NCBI RefSeq assembly: GCF_036825535.1
Contig: NZ_CP098812.1
Location: 1,860,001 to 1,924,000 of the forward strand
DNA length: 64,000 nt
From: Parasalinivibrio latis
GTDB taxonomy: Bacteria; Pseudomonadota; Gammaproteobacteria; Enterobacterales; Vibrionaceae
Direction: 5' to 3'
The notes under the pieces are model-generated. The model searched no databases. It saw only the letters and a program-made list of their open reading frames with translations, and was not told the DNA's origin. Every line of letters starts with the position of its first letter. Positions within the stretch are counted from its first letter, which is position 1. Both the position numbers and the translations under genes were made by a program. Of the stretch, positions 1-7,192 are shown piece by piece.

Positions 1-1436
1 ACGACAAGTTGTAGGTTAGGCCCTGTCCGTGACAGCGTAACAATGACCTCACCCTGCTCGGTAAATTTGACAGCATTACCCACCAGGTTGAACAGTATTT
101 GTGTAAACCGGTTACCGTCCTGATAAATAAGTTCTGGTGCATCTTTGTCTATATGCGACCTGAGTGAAATACCCTTTTGGCGTGCTGTTTCCAGTAATTG
201 GTTGACTACAGTTGTGACACTGTCACAGGGATTGACAGACTCGGGATCGAGTTTGAACTCATCTGACTCAATCTTCGACAGATCGAGTACATCATTTATG
301 ATGGTCAGAAGCAGTTGTGCAGATTGATCCATTTGCCTCACCCACTCCGACTGGTCATTATCAAGTGTCGAAGTATTCAAGGTATCAATCAGCCCCATTA
401 CCGAGTTTAAGGGAGTTCGAATTTCATGGCTGATCATGGCCAAAAATTGTGATTTTGCTGCGTTAGCTGCTTCAGCTTGGTTTCTGGCCGTCTGGAGTTC
501 ATCCAAGTGTTTCTTGCGTGCTGTAACGTCTTTACCCGTTCCTCGGTAACCAAGCAACAAACCATCCCGGCCATAGTAAGGCCGGCCGTTGATGCTGTAC
601 CAAACTTCTTCGTTAAGGTAATTCAGCTTCCATTCAAGATCAGAAAATCCACTTTCACGGGACTTTGAGATCATGAGCTTTTCCCAGGCAGCTGGATTGG
701 ACGTAAGCATGCGTAAAAGGTTTTTGTCTGTTCCGCTTAAACCTGCGACCGGCGTTGAGATATAGGATAAGTTAAAGTCTGGATCTGTTTCCCAAAACCA
801 ATCCCCAGCGGTACTGGCAAAGTCCCGGAACCGTTGCCGGCTGTCATATAGCTCTTGAGTACGAACCGACACCAATGTATGAAGACGCTCACGGTAATCG
901 ATGTCAATGATTGTACGCTCGATTAATGGACGAAACCTTTCCAAAACATGGCGACTGTTATCGTTAAATGTCCCTTTACTGGACGACAAGAGGATAAGCA
1001 AAGATTCGTTGGCATTGACCGTAACACCGGTCAGCATGGCTGATTGGCACAGTGCGAGTTGCCGGGAATTAAAGAAAGAGAATTCCTTGATTTTGGATGC
1101 ATCGAAAACAATGATTGTCTCACCTGCCACACACCGGGTGAAGGCATCCCCTATTCCCCACGGAAACTGCTCGCAGGGTGTTGACGTTGCTACAAGGCAG
1201 TCGTAGTTTTCGTTGTCGTTTCCTCTCGTTAATACAAGTGCATTTTCAAACTTGATGTAACGGGCAATAACACGGAGAAGTATGTTAAACACTTCAATTT
1301 TGGAGCGTGCGCCTGACATTGCAGAAATGGCAGAGAGAATAGCATTGTTTTCTTCTTTGAAACGGCGCTCTCTCTCTTCTGCCCGGTTCAGGTCGACTAG
1401 CATCTCCTGCAACCGTTCAGAGTGAATATCAGCCAT
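1..1436 (-). CDS. Sensor histidine kinase (VpsS/NahK-like), C-terminus cut by window edge
   Basis: Reading the minus strand from an ATG at 1436 gives an open frame to the window edge (about 478 residues, no stop). Residues about 40-185 look like a GAF-type sensor, about 205-325 are PAS-like (DWFWETD, GYRGTGKDVTARKK), and the HisKA phospho-acceptor is H337 in MISHEIRTPLN. The ATPase N-box follows near residue 449 (FNLVGNAVKFTEQG); the remaining ATPase motifs and any receiver domain lie outside. The ATG is two bases past the stop of the FIST gene, so the two are almost certainly co-translated. FIST plus kinase beside ccoN is the arrangement I recall for V. cholerae VC1444/VC1445 (NosP/VpsS). 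Likely role: a kinase whose activity is set by the FIST partner, feeding a biofilm phosphorelay. The kinase call is firm; the VpsS assignment is inferred from context. Confidence 0.85.
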   Translation of the reverse strand, partial: MADIHSERLQEMLVDLNRAEERERRFKEENNAILSAISAMSGARSKIEVFNILLRVIARYIKFENALVLTRGNDNENYDCLVATSTPCEQFPWGIGDAFTRCVAGETIIVFDASKIKEFSFFNSRQLALCQSAMLTGVTVNANESLLILLSSSKGTFNDNSRHVLERFRPLIERTIIDIDYRERLHTLVSVRTQELYDSRQRFRDFASTAGDWFWETDPDFNLSYISTPVAGLSGTDKNLLRMLTSNPAAWEKLMISKSRESGFSDLEWKLNYLNEEVWYSINGRPYYGRDGLLLGYRGTGKDVTARKKHLDELQTARNQAEAANAAKSQFLAMISHEIRTPLNSVMGLIDTLNTSTLDNDQSEWVRQMDQSAQLLLTIINDVLDLSKIESDEFKLDPESVNPCDSVTTVVNQLLETARQKGISLRSHIDKDAPELIYQDGNRFTQILFNLVGNAVKFTEQGEVIVTLSRTGPNLQLV

Positions 1437-1438
1437 TT

Positions 1439-2629
1439 TTAATCCTTATGAAATAGAACTGCCGAAATCATCAAGTTACCATGTCCGGTCTCACCACCGG
1501 CGAACTGCCCCTGCTCTCCGAATGTAAAAGCACAGACAAATGGCATACCTTGCATAGCTCCCCTCATGTTACTGGCGACATCACTCAATCTGTTTTTCAC
1601 CTGTAACATGCATCCGGCACAATATATTGCTAATCCACCAATAATTTTGGGTTCACTGCTTTCATAGTCCCGTGCAGTGTTGACGACACGCCCGGCACGT
1701 GCGACCAACTGCTCTTCAGTGCCGCGCATCAGGTAAAGGACTTCACCTTCTTTTACCGATGTAAACAACTCGATTCCGCCATCCTCAGTGAAAGCTGAGG
1801 GGTGAGATAATTTATAATAAGGTAAATTGTGAATTTTGCCTGCAATCCGACCCAACGGAAAGAATGTGGTTTGTTCAAATAACGGTAAATCATCAGATAG
1901 GGGTGAATTCAACTCTTCAAACCAGCTACGATATTTATCTTCCGCTGGATTCCCATCTAACTCCAACAGTATTCGATCATTTACCTTTGTTGCTGTAGCA
2001 AATTTCCCTGTGGCAGCATAGCCGCAATGAAATGAATAGCTTATTTGACAATTTGGATATAAAACCGCAACACCAATTCCATTTTGTGTAATGATTTCAT
2101 TGTCAAATATGCTCCAGTTTCCGTCAACGGAATCAGATGCTGCACTGCCGCCTATAATGGGAATCGGTACACCAAAATACTTTTCTACTGCAGATAAAAT
2201 ACGTTCTTCATTACCTGGTGTTGCATGTATTGCGACTAGCTTAGGCAATTCACCCAACCGCTTACTTCTTGATATTGCAGTATCAAGTGCTCTACAGGTA
2301 GCTTTTTCTACATCAGTTTGGGATTCAAGAATGTTTTCAACCGCAGCCCCATAACTTCCTTTATCATCATCAATTGCTAATACAGAGAGGCAATTACCCT
2401 CAATGCACTGAGTATCAGTTATCGCGCCGTGACAAATCGAAGAAGCCAGGATCCCCGCATCTGGGAAACTGGTCTTTAGCTGTTTGTATATTGATGCAGC
2501 AGAATGGGATACAGTGTGGTAAACCAGCAACAATTTGGGTGAAAAGCGATCCTCTGTTAGGGCCTGTATAACCTCTTCAGCGGCCGTCGCAGAATCGATA
2601 GTTGTTGATGAGGCACTAAGAATTTTCAT
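1439..2629 (-). CDS. FIST-domain signalling protein, NosP-like
   Basis: A 396-residue cytosolic protein with FIST N and FIST C regions; the C-terminal part carries the typical MRGAMQGMPFVCAFTFGEQG stretch and a glycine-rich end. The ATG at 2629 (MKILSASSTT) is chosen because FIST proteins begin near this point; an in-frame start at 2701 would add 24 unlike residues. NosP members of this family bind haem and nitric oxide and control a co-encoded histidine kinase, which is what lies two bases downstream. The divergent neighbour is the cbb3 oxidase, an enzyme sensitive to nitric oxide, which fits an NO or redox sensing role. FIST membership is well supported. Haem and NO binding is inferred from context and cannot be read from the sequence. 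Confidence 0.8.
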   Translation of the reverse strand: MKILSASSTTIDSATAAEEVIQALTEDRFSPKLLLVYHTVSHSAASIYKQLKTSFPDAGILASSICHGAITDTQCIEGNCLSVLAIDDDKGSYGAAVENILESQTDVEKATCRALDTAISRSKRLGELPKLVAIHATPGNEERILSAVEKYFGVPIPIIGGSAASDSVDGNWSIFDNEIITQNGIGVAVLYPNCQISYSFHCGYAATGKFATATKVNDRILLELDGNPAEDKYRSWFEELNSPLSDDLPLFEQTTFFPLGRIAGKIHNLPYYKLSHPSAFTEDGGIELFTSVKEGEVLYLMRGTEEQLVARAGRVVNTARDYESSEPKIIGGLAIYCAGCMLQVKNRLSDVASNMRGAMQGMPFVCAFTFGEQGQFAGGETGHGNLMISAVLFHKD

Positions 2630-2726
2630 TATTTCACCGAAAACAAAACTCACTTCAACAACATATGTTACCACGGGATAATAACCCAGTAATTTGTTCA
2701 ACTACTTTTTGAAAATGAGAAACAAA

Positions 2727-3116
2727 TCAATTAACGATTATATTTTTAGTTTGCCCATAATCCTTACTTAACAGCTCAAGTATTTTTTCTTCGTTCTTAT
2801 CCTCAAAGCTGATTAAATATTCCCCATTCTTATTGGGAATAACTTCCTTTTTTTTATTGTAAGAAGATATATAAACAACCATATCTTTTGGTGCATCTTT
2901 CACAAGCATTAAAAAAGTGTTCTTACTTTTTGATATTAAACTCACTTCTTTATTTCCAAATAAAAAATTGCATGTTTTTCCGTTAGATACGTTGCATTCC
3001 TGTGTGGATTTTATGTCTTCGTGTGTAAAGGTTCGCCACGTAAATGCGATAAGCAAAACAGCCATCATGAACATAATTTGAGCAAGTCTTGCGCGAGTAA
3101 GTTTCTCGGCTGCCAT
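2727..3116 (-). CDS. Hypothetical single-pass membrane protein
   Basis: Not recognised. The favoured start is the ATG at 3116 (MAAEKLTRARLAQ), preceded by a GAGGA ribosome site about 12 bases upstream; an alternative start at 3245 adds 43 residues. The 129-residue product has one N-terminal membrane segment (about residues 13-26, MFMMAVLLIAF), then a lysine-rich, probably periplasmic domain with two cysteines (QECNVSNGKTCNF) that may form a disulphide. It is first in the minus-strand group with the FIST protein and the kinase, about 97 bases ahead of the FIST start, and is divergent from ccoN. Base composition is more AT-rich than its neighbours. A role with the sensor pair or with oxidase assembly is possible but unproven. 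Confidence 0.55.
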   Translation of the reverse strand: MAAEKLTRARLAQIMFMMAVLLIAFTWRTFTHEDIKSTQECNVSNGKTCNFLFGNKEVSLISKSKNTFLMLVKDAPKDMVVYISSYNKKKEVIPNKNGEYLISFEDKNEEKILELLSKDYGQTKNIIVN

Positions 3117-3402
3117 GTGCGTACAATTCCTCGTGTTACAGAGTTCAAAGTTTTCGAATAAATGTTGCTTTTCCGTAAACAATGTGTGGCTTTCAACTGT
3201 TTTTTGAAACCAGTCTGAAGTAATATCTGATGTCGAAAATGCCATTTTTACAAAGAAATAGCAATGGAATGCGTATGTACTGTTTTTTTATTAAACAAAC
3301 CCTTGCATTGCTTCGCTGTTCGAGTGGCATTGTAGCAATTTAGCCGATTGTTACGCACGGAAGATGAGTGTAGTTAGTAGAACTTAATTGGAAGCATGCA
3401 AT

Positions 3403-4830
3403 ATGAGCCAAGTAAAGCAGCTTGAACAAGACTATAACTACCGTGTCGTCCGACAGTTCACCGTAATGACTATCATTTGGGGAATTGTTGGCATGGCGGT
3501 AGGCGTGCTGATCGCCGCTCAGTTGGTTTGGCCTCAACTGAACTTTGATCTGCCGTATTTAACGTATAGCCGTTTACGCCCACTGCACACTAATGCAGTG
3601 ATTTTTGCCTTTGGCACAAGTGCGCTGTTCGCAACATCTTATTATGTTGTTCAACGTACCTGTCAAACCCGACTGTTCGGCGGTTGGCTGGCTGGTTTCA
3701 CCTTCTGGGGTTGGAACGCCATAATCGTCGCAGCAGCGATTACCCTTCCCCTTGGTTATACAAGTGGTAAGGAATATGCAGAACTCGAGTGGCCAATCGA
3801 TATTGCTATCGCTGTTGTCTGGGTTGCCTATGCCATCGTTTTCTTTGGCACCATGATTATCCGTAAAACATCCCACATTTATGTGGCGAATTGGTTTTTC
3901 GGGGCATTTATTCTCACCGTCGCTGTTCTTCATATTGTCAACAGCATGGCTATCCCTGTTGCTGGCTTAAAGTCATACTCTATTTACGCCGGTGCCGTTG
4001 ATGCGATGATTCAGTGGTGGTATGGACACAATGCGGTAGGGTTCCTCCTGACTGCCGGTTTCTTGGGTATGATGTATTACTTTGTACCTAAGCAAGCGGG
4101 TCGCCCGGTATACTCCTATCGTCTGTCTATCGTTCACTTCTGGGCACTGATTTCCCTGTACATCTGGGCCGGGCCTCACCACCTGCACTACACTGCCCTG
4201 CCTGACTGGACTCAGTCTCTGGGTATGGTGATGTCTTTGGTTCTCTTTGCTCCGTCATGGGGTGGCATGATCAACGGTATCATGACTCTGTCTGGCGCGT
4301 GGCATAAACTCCGCTATGACCCTGTACTGCGTTTCCTGATTGTTTCACTTTCGTTCTACGGCATGTCGACCTTTGAAGGTCCGATGATGTCAATTAAGAC
4401 GGTGAACGCTCTGTCGCACTACACGGACTGGACAATTGGACATGTTCACTCCGGTGCCCTCGGCTGGGTAGCCATGGTATCTATCGGTGCACTTTATCAC
4501 CTGGTACCTAAGCTGTTTGGTCAAGAACGTATGTACTCCGTTAGCTTGGTCAATACCCACTTCTGGCTTGCAACAATCGGTACAGTTCTGTACATCGTTG
4601 CGATGTGGATTTCCGGTGTAATGCAAGGTTTGATGTGGCGTGCAGTCAACACAGACGGCACCCTGACTTACAGCTTTGTTGAGTCAATCCAGGCATCTTA
4701 TCCGTTCTATTTTGTTCGCTTTGTTGGTGGCTTTATCTTCCTGGCCGGTATGTTCCTGATGGCGTACAACGCCTACAAGACCATTACTGCGCCGAAAGCC
4801 AGCCTGAAAGCTACAGAACAACCGGTGTAA
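3403..4830 (+). CDS. ccoN: Cytochrome c oxidase cbb3-type, subunit I
   Basis: Catalytic haem-copper subunit of the high-affinity cbb3 oxidase of the inner membrane; it reduces oxygen to water and pumps protons. The 475-residue product has about a dozen membrane helices and the expected histidine-rich stretches: LRPLHTNAVIFAFG, WYGHNAVGFLLTAG, the copper ligand pair in GPHHLHYTALPDW, and GHVHSGALGW. The ATG at 3403 (MSQVKQLEQDYNYRVVRQF) is preferred over an in-frame TTG at 3388 because GGAAG lies just upstream. First gene of ccoNOQP; the next gene starts 10 bases on with a strong GGAGG. I see no FNR box by eye in the 286 bases between this gene and the divergent small gene, although such operons are usually FNR-activated. 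Confidence 0.97.
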   Translation: MSQVKQLEQDYNYRVVRQFTVMTIIWGIVGMAVGVLIAAQLVWPQLNFDLPYLTYSRLRPLHTNAVIFAFGTSALFATSYYVVQRTCQTRLFGGWLAGFTFWGWNAIIVAAAITLPLGYTSGKEYAELEWPIDIAIAVVWVAYAIVFFGTMIIRKTSHIYVANWFFGAFILTVAVLHIVNSMAIPVAGLKSYSIYAGAVDAMIQWWYGHNAVGFLLTAGFLGMMYYFVPKQAGRPVYSYRLSIVHFWALISLYIWAGPHHLHYTALPDWTQSLGMVMSLVLFAPSWGGMINGIMTLSGAWHKLRYDPVLRFLIVSLSFYGMSTFEGPMMSIKTVNALSHYTDWTIGHVHSGALGWVAMVSIGALYHLVPKLFGQERMYSVSLVNTHFWLATIGTVLYIVAMWISGVMQGLMWRAVNTDGTLTYSFVESIQASYPFYFVRFVGGFIFLAGMFLMAYNAYKTITAPKASLKATEQPV

Positions 4831-4840
4831 GGAGGCGGAA

Positions 4841-5461
4841 ATGAGCTCTAACAATGCAAACAAGCATGAAATTGTCGAGAGGAACGTAGGTCTTCTCGCT
4901 ATCCTGATTATTTTCGCTATCAGCCTTGGTGCCCTGGTCGAGATCACTCCGTTGATTTTCCAAAAGCAAACCACTGAGCCGGTTGATAATCTCCGTCCAT
5001 ACACTGCCCTGCAAATGGAAGGTCGTGATGTTTACATTCGTGAAGGGTGTAATACTTGTCACAGCCAAATGATCCGTCCTTTCCGTTCTGAAACGGAGCG
5101 CTACGGTCATTACTCTGTTGCTGGTGAAAGCGTGTGGGAGCACCCATTCCTTTGGGGTTCCAAGCGTACTGGTCCTGATCTGGCCCGTGTCGGCGGTCGT
5201 TACTCTGACGACTGGCACCGTGTGCACCTGATCAATCCGCGCGCTGTGGTCCCTGAGTCAAACATGCCTGGTTTCCCATGGCTTGAGGAAAATGTTCTCG
5301 ACGGCGAACTCACGGCGAAAAAACTGTCTGTCTTCCGCGATATGTTTGGGGTGCCATACACTGACGAACAAATCGCCAGCGCTAAAGAAGACGTCAAAGG
5401 TAAAACAGAGATGGATGCACTTATTGCTTACCTCCAGTCTCTGGGTCACGCGATGAAATAA
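4841..5461 (+). CDS. ccoO: Cytochrome c oxidase cbb3-type, subunit II (mono-haem c)
   Basis: A 206-residue membrane-anchored cytochrome c that passes electrons from CcoP to CcoN. It has an N-terminal anchor (about residues 16-40), one c-type haem site C70-N-T-C-H74 in REGCNTCHSQMIRPFRSE, and the family signature GPDLARVGGRYSDDWH with a distal methionine in ESNMPGFPWL. The ribosome site GGAGGCGGAA precedes the ATG. Length and motifs match the family throughout, and no anomaly was seen. Confidence 0.97.
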   Translation: MSSNNANKHEIVERNVGLLAILIIFAISLGALVEITPLIFQKQTTEPVDNLRPYTALQMEGRDVYIREGCNTCHSQMIRPFRSETERYGHYSVAGESVWEHPFLWGSKRTGPDLARVGGRYSDDWHRVHLINPRAVVPESNMPGFPWLEENVLDGELTAKKLSVFRDMFGVPYTDEQIASAKEDVKGKTEMDALIAYLQSLGHAMK

Positions 5462-5470
5462 GGAGGTGCC

Positions 5471-5650
5471 ATGGATTTCGGCATCATTCACAGCATTTGG
5501 ACCGTTGTGCTGTTTATCAGCTTCATCGGCATCGTGATCTGGGCATACAGCAAACGCCGTAAAACTGCGTTTGATGAGGCAGCAAATCTGGTCTTCGCAG
5601 ATGAAGACAGAGATGCAGCTGCCCTTAAAGAGACAGGAGACAGGAAGTAA
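5471..5650 (+). CDS. ccoQ: Cytochrome c oxidase cbb3-type, subunit IV
   Basis: A short 59-residue gene between ccoO and ccoP, starting MDFGIIHSIWTVVL and ending in an acidic tail (EDRDAAALKETGDRK). One membrane helix (about residues 8-26) followed by SKRRK, so the charged tail faces the cytoplasm. CcoQ stabilises the oxidase under oxygen and is usually of this size. An AGGAGGTGCC ribosome site directly precedes the ATG, and the TAA shares its final A with the ccoP start codon, so translation is coupled. Confidence 0.93.
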   Translation: MDFGIIHSIWTVVLFISFIGIVIWAYSKRRKTAFDEAANLVFADEDRDAAALKETGDRK

Positions 5651-6624
5651 TGACTACATTCTGGAGTATTTGGATTACTGTTATCACCCTTGGCAGTTTG
5701 TTCGGTTGCGCGGTACTGCTCATCTGGTGTACCCGTGACAAAATGGGTGTGGAAGAAGGCGTTGATATGGGCCATGAATACGATGGTATTCGTGAGCTGA
5801 ACAACCCACTTCCAAAGTGGTGGAGCTATATGTTTTGGGCGACGTTGGTTTTTGGCCTGGCATATCTGTTCCTCTTTCCAGGTTTAGGAAACTGGAGCGG
5901 TTTCCTTGGTTGGTCTTCCTCTGACCAGCGTGTTACCAATGTGGCAGCATCACAGCAATCTATTGATAGCGCGCAACAGAGTGAAACTCTGAACCAATAC
6001 GCAATGGAACTGAAGCTTGCTGATGAAGTATTTGGCAAGACGTTCAAGAGCTTGGCTTACACTGCAGATGGAAAGGCATTGCTGCCTATTACTGAAATTG
6101 CAGAAAATAGCGATGCTCTGAAAGTTGGACAGCGCCTGTTCCTGCAAAACTGTGCTCAGTGCCATGGTTCAGACGCCCGCGGTCTGCTCGGGTTCCCTAA
6201 CCTTTCTGACACTGCATGGTTATATGGTGGCCAACCGGAGGCTATCAAAACAACCATCATGCAAGGTCGCCAGGGTAACATGCCTGCTTGGATTGATTCG
6301 CTTGGCAAAGATGGCGTAACTGAAGTCACGTCGTATGTGTTGAGTCTGTCAGGACGTAAAGTCGACCAGCAGGAAGCAGCGAAAGGTAAAACCCGCTTTG
6401 TTGTTTGTGCTGCGTGTCACGGTACTGATGGCAAGGGTAACCCTGCGTTTGGCGCACCTGACCTGACTGATAATGTTTGGCTGTACGGCGGTTCACGCCG
6501 CGCGGTAGAAGCAACCATCACACATGGTCGTATGGGCGTTATGCCAGCTTGGAAAGATGTTTTGGGTGAAGACAAAGTGCAGCTTCTGTCTGCTTATGTC
6601 TGGAGCCTTAGTAATAGCAAATAA
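5650..6624 (+). CDS. ccoP: Cytochrome c oxidase cbb3-type, subunit III (di-haem c)
   Basis: A 324-residue di-haem cytochrome c, the electron entry subunit of cbb3 oxidase. It has two N-terminal membrane segments separated by the conserved YDGIRELNNPLPKWW stretch, then two periplasmic haem domains with C168-A-Q-C-H172 and C253-A-A-C-H257. Each domain carries the paired LYGG and GRxGxMPAW motifs, including the axial methionines. The start codon overlaps the ccoQ stop. A GC-rich hairpin follows the stop, before ccoH. Confidence 0.97.
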   Translation: MTTFWSIWITVITLGSLFGCAVLLIWCTRDKMGVEEGVDMGHEYDGIRELNNPLPKWWSYMFWATLVFGLAYLFLFPGLGNWSGFLGWSSSDQRVTNVAASQQSIDSAQQSETLNQYAMELKLADEVFGKTFKSLAYTADGKALLPITEIAENSDALKVGQRLFLQNCAQCHGSDARGLLGFPNLSDTAWLYGGQPEAIKTTIMQGRQGNMPAWIDSLGKDGVTEVTSYVLSLSGRKVDQQEAAKGKTRFVVCAACHGTDGKGNPAFGAPDLTDNVWLYGGSRRAVEATITHGRMGVMPAWKDVLGEDKVQLLSAYVWSLSNSK

Positions 6625-6647
6625 TCATATTACAGCTACAAAACCTT

Positions 6648-6668
6648 GCCCCCGCGTTCTGCGGGGGC
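6648..6668 (+). terminator. GC-rich hairpin between ccoP and ccoH
   Basis: A perfect 8-base-pair stem, GCCCCCGC and GCGGGGGC, around a GTTCT loop. The downstream sequence (TATTTAG) is only weakly T-rich, so this is more likely a partial terminator or an mRNA 3'-end protecting hairpin that lowers ccoH-ccoI-ccoS expression relative to the structural genes. Confidence 0.55.
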
Positions 6669-6700
6669 TATTTAGCCTTTAAATTAGCTCAGGAAGTCCT

Positions 6701-7192
6701 ATGAATAAGCCTTGGTATAAGCAATTCTGGCCTTGGTTTCTGATCATCCTCCCACTCTCCGTCGTTGTTGCCAGCATCTCGACTTTCGTTGTGTTCAGTA
6801 ACAACAAAGTGTCTCTCGTTGCTGAGGATTACTACAAAAAAGGAAAAGGCATAAATCTGGACCTTTCTAAACTGCGCACGGCAGATGCTATGGGAGTGAA
6901 AGCCTCTGCTTTCGTGACCGATGATGAAATCACTGTTGTATTGGATAAGGGCGCTCTCAAAGCCTTCCCTACCTTATCTGTACTGTTTCAGCACCGTACT
7001 TTACCTGACCGCGACATTCAGAAAATGGTGAATCCCGATGTCAGCGGGCAATATCGAATCTTGCTCGAAGAACCGATAATAGGCCCGTGGTATATTGAAA
7101 TTGCTCCATTCAAAGGCGAATGGATTCTGAACGGTCGAGGCAATTTGCCGACCAGTGACGCGATCAAGTTGTACGGTCAGAGCAAGGAATGA
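6701..7192 (+). CDS. ccoH: FixH family cbb3 oxidase assembly protein
   Basis: A 163-residue protein with one N-terminal membrane anchor (WPWFLIILPLSVVVASISTF) and a periplasmic domain starting VAEDYYKKGKGINLDLSK, the family signature. FixH/CcoH associates with the oxidase during assembly. A CAGGAAG ribosome site sits before the ATG, and the stop overlaps the ccoI start by four bases. Unlike many ccoGHIS sets, no ccoG (FixG ferredoxin) gene precedes it here. Confidence 0.88.
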   Translation: MNKPWYKQFWPWFLIILPLSVVVASISTFVVFSNNKVSLVAEDYYKKGKGINLDLSKLRTADAMGVKASAFVTDDEITVVLDKGALKAFPTLSVLFQHRTLPDRDIQKMVNPDVSGQYRILLEEPIIGPWYIEIAPFKGEWILNGRGNLPTSDAIKLYGQSKE

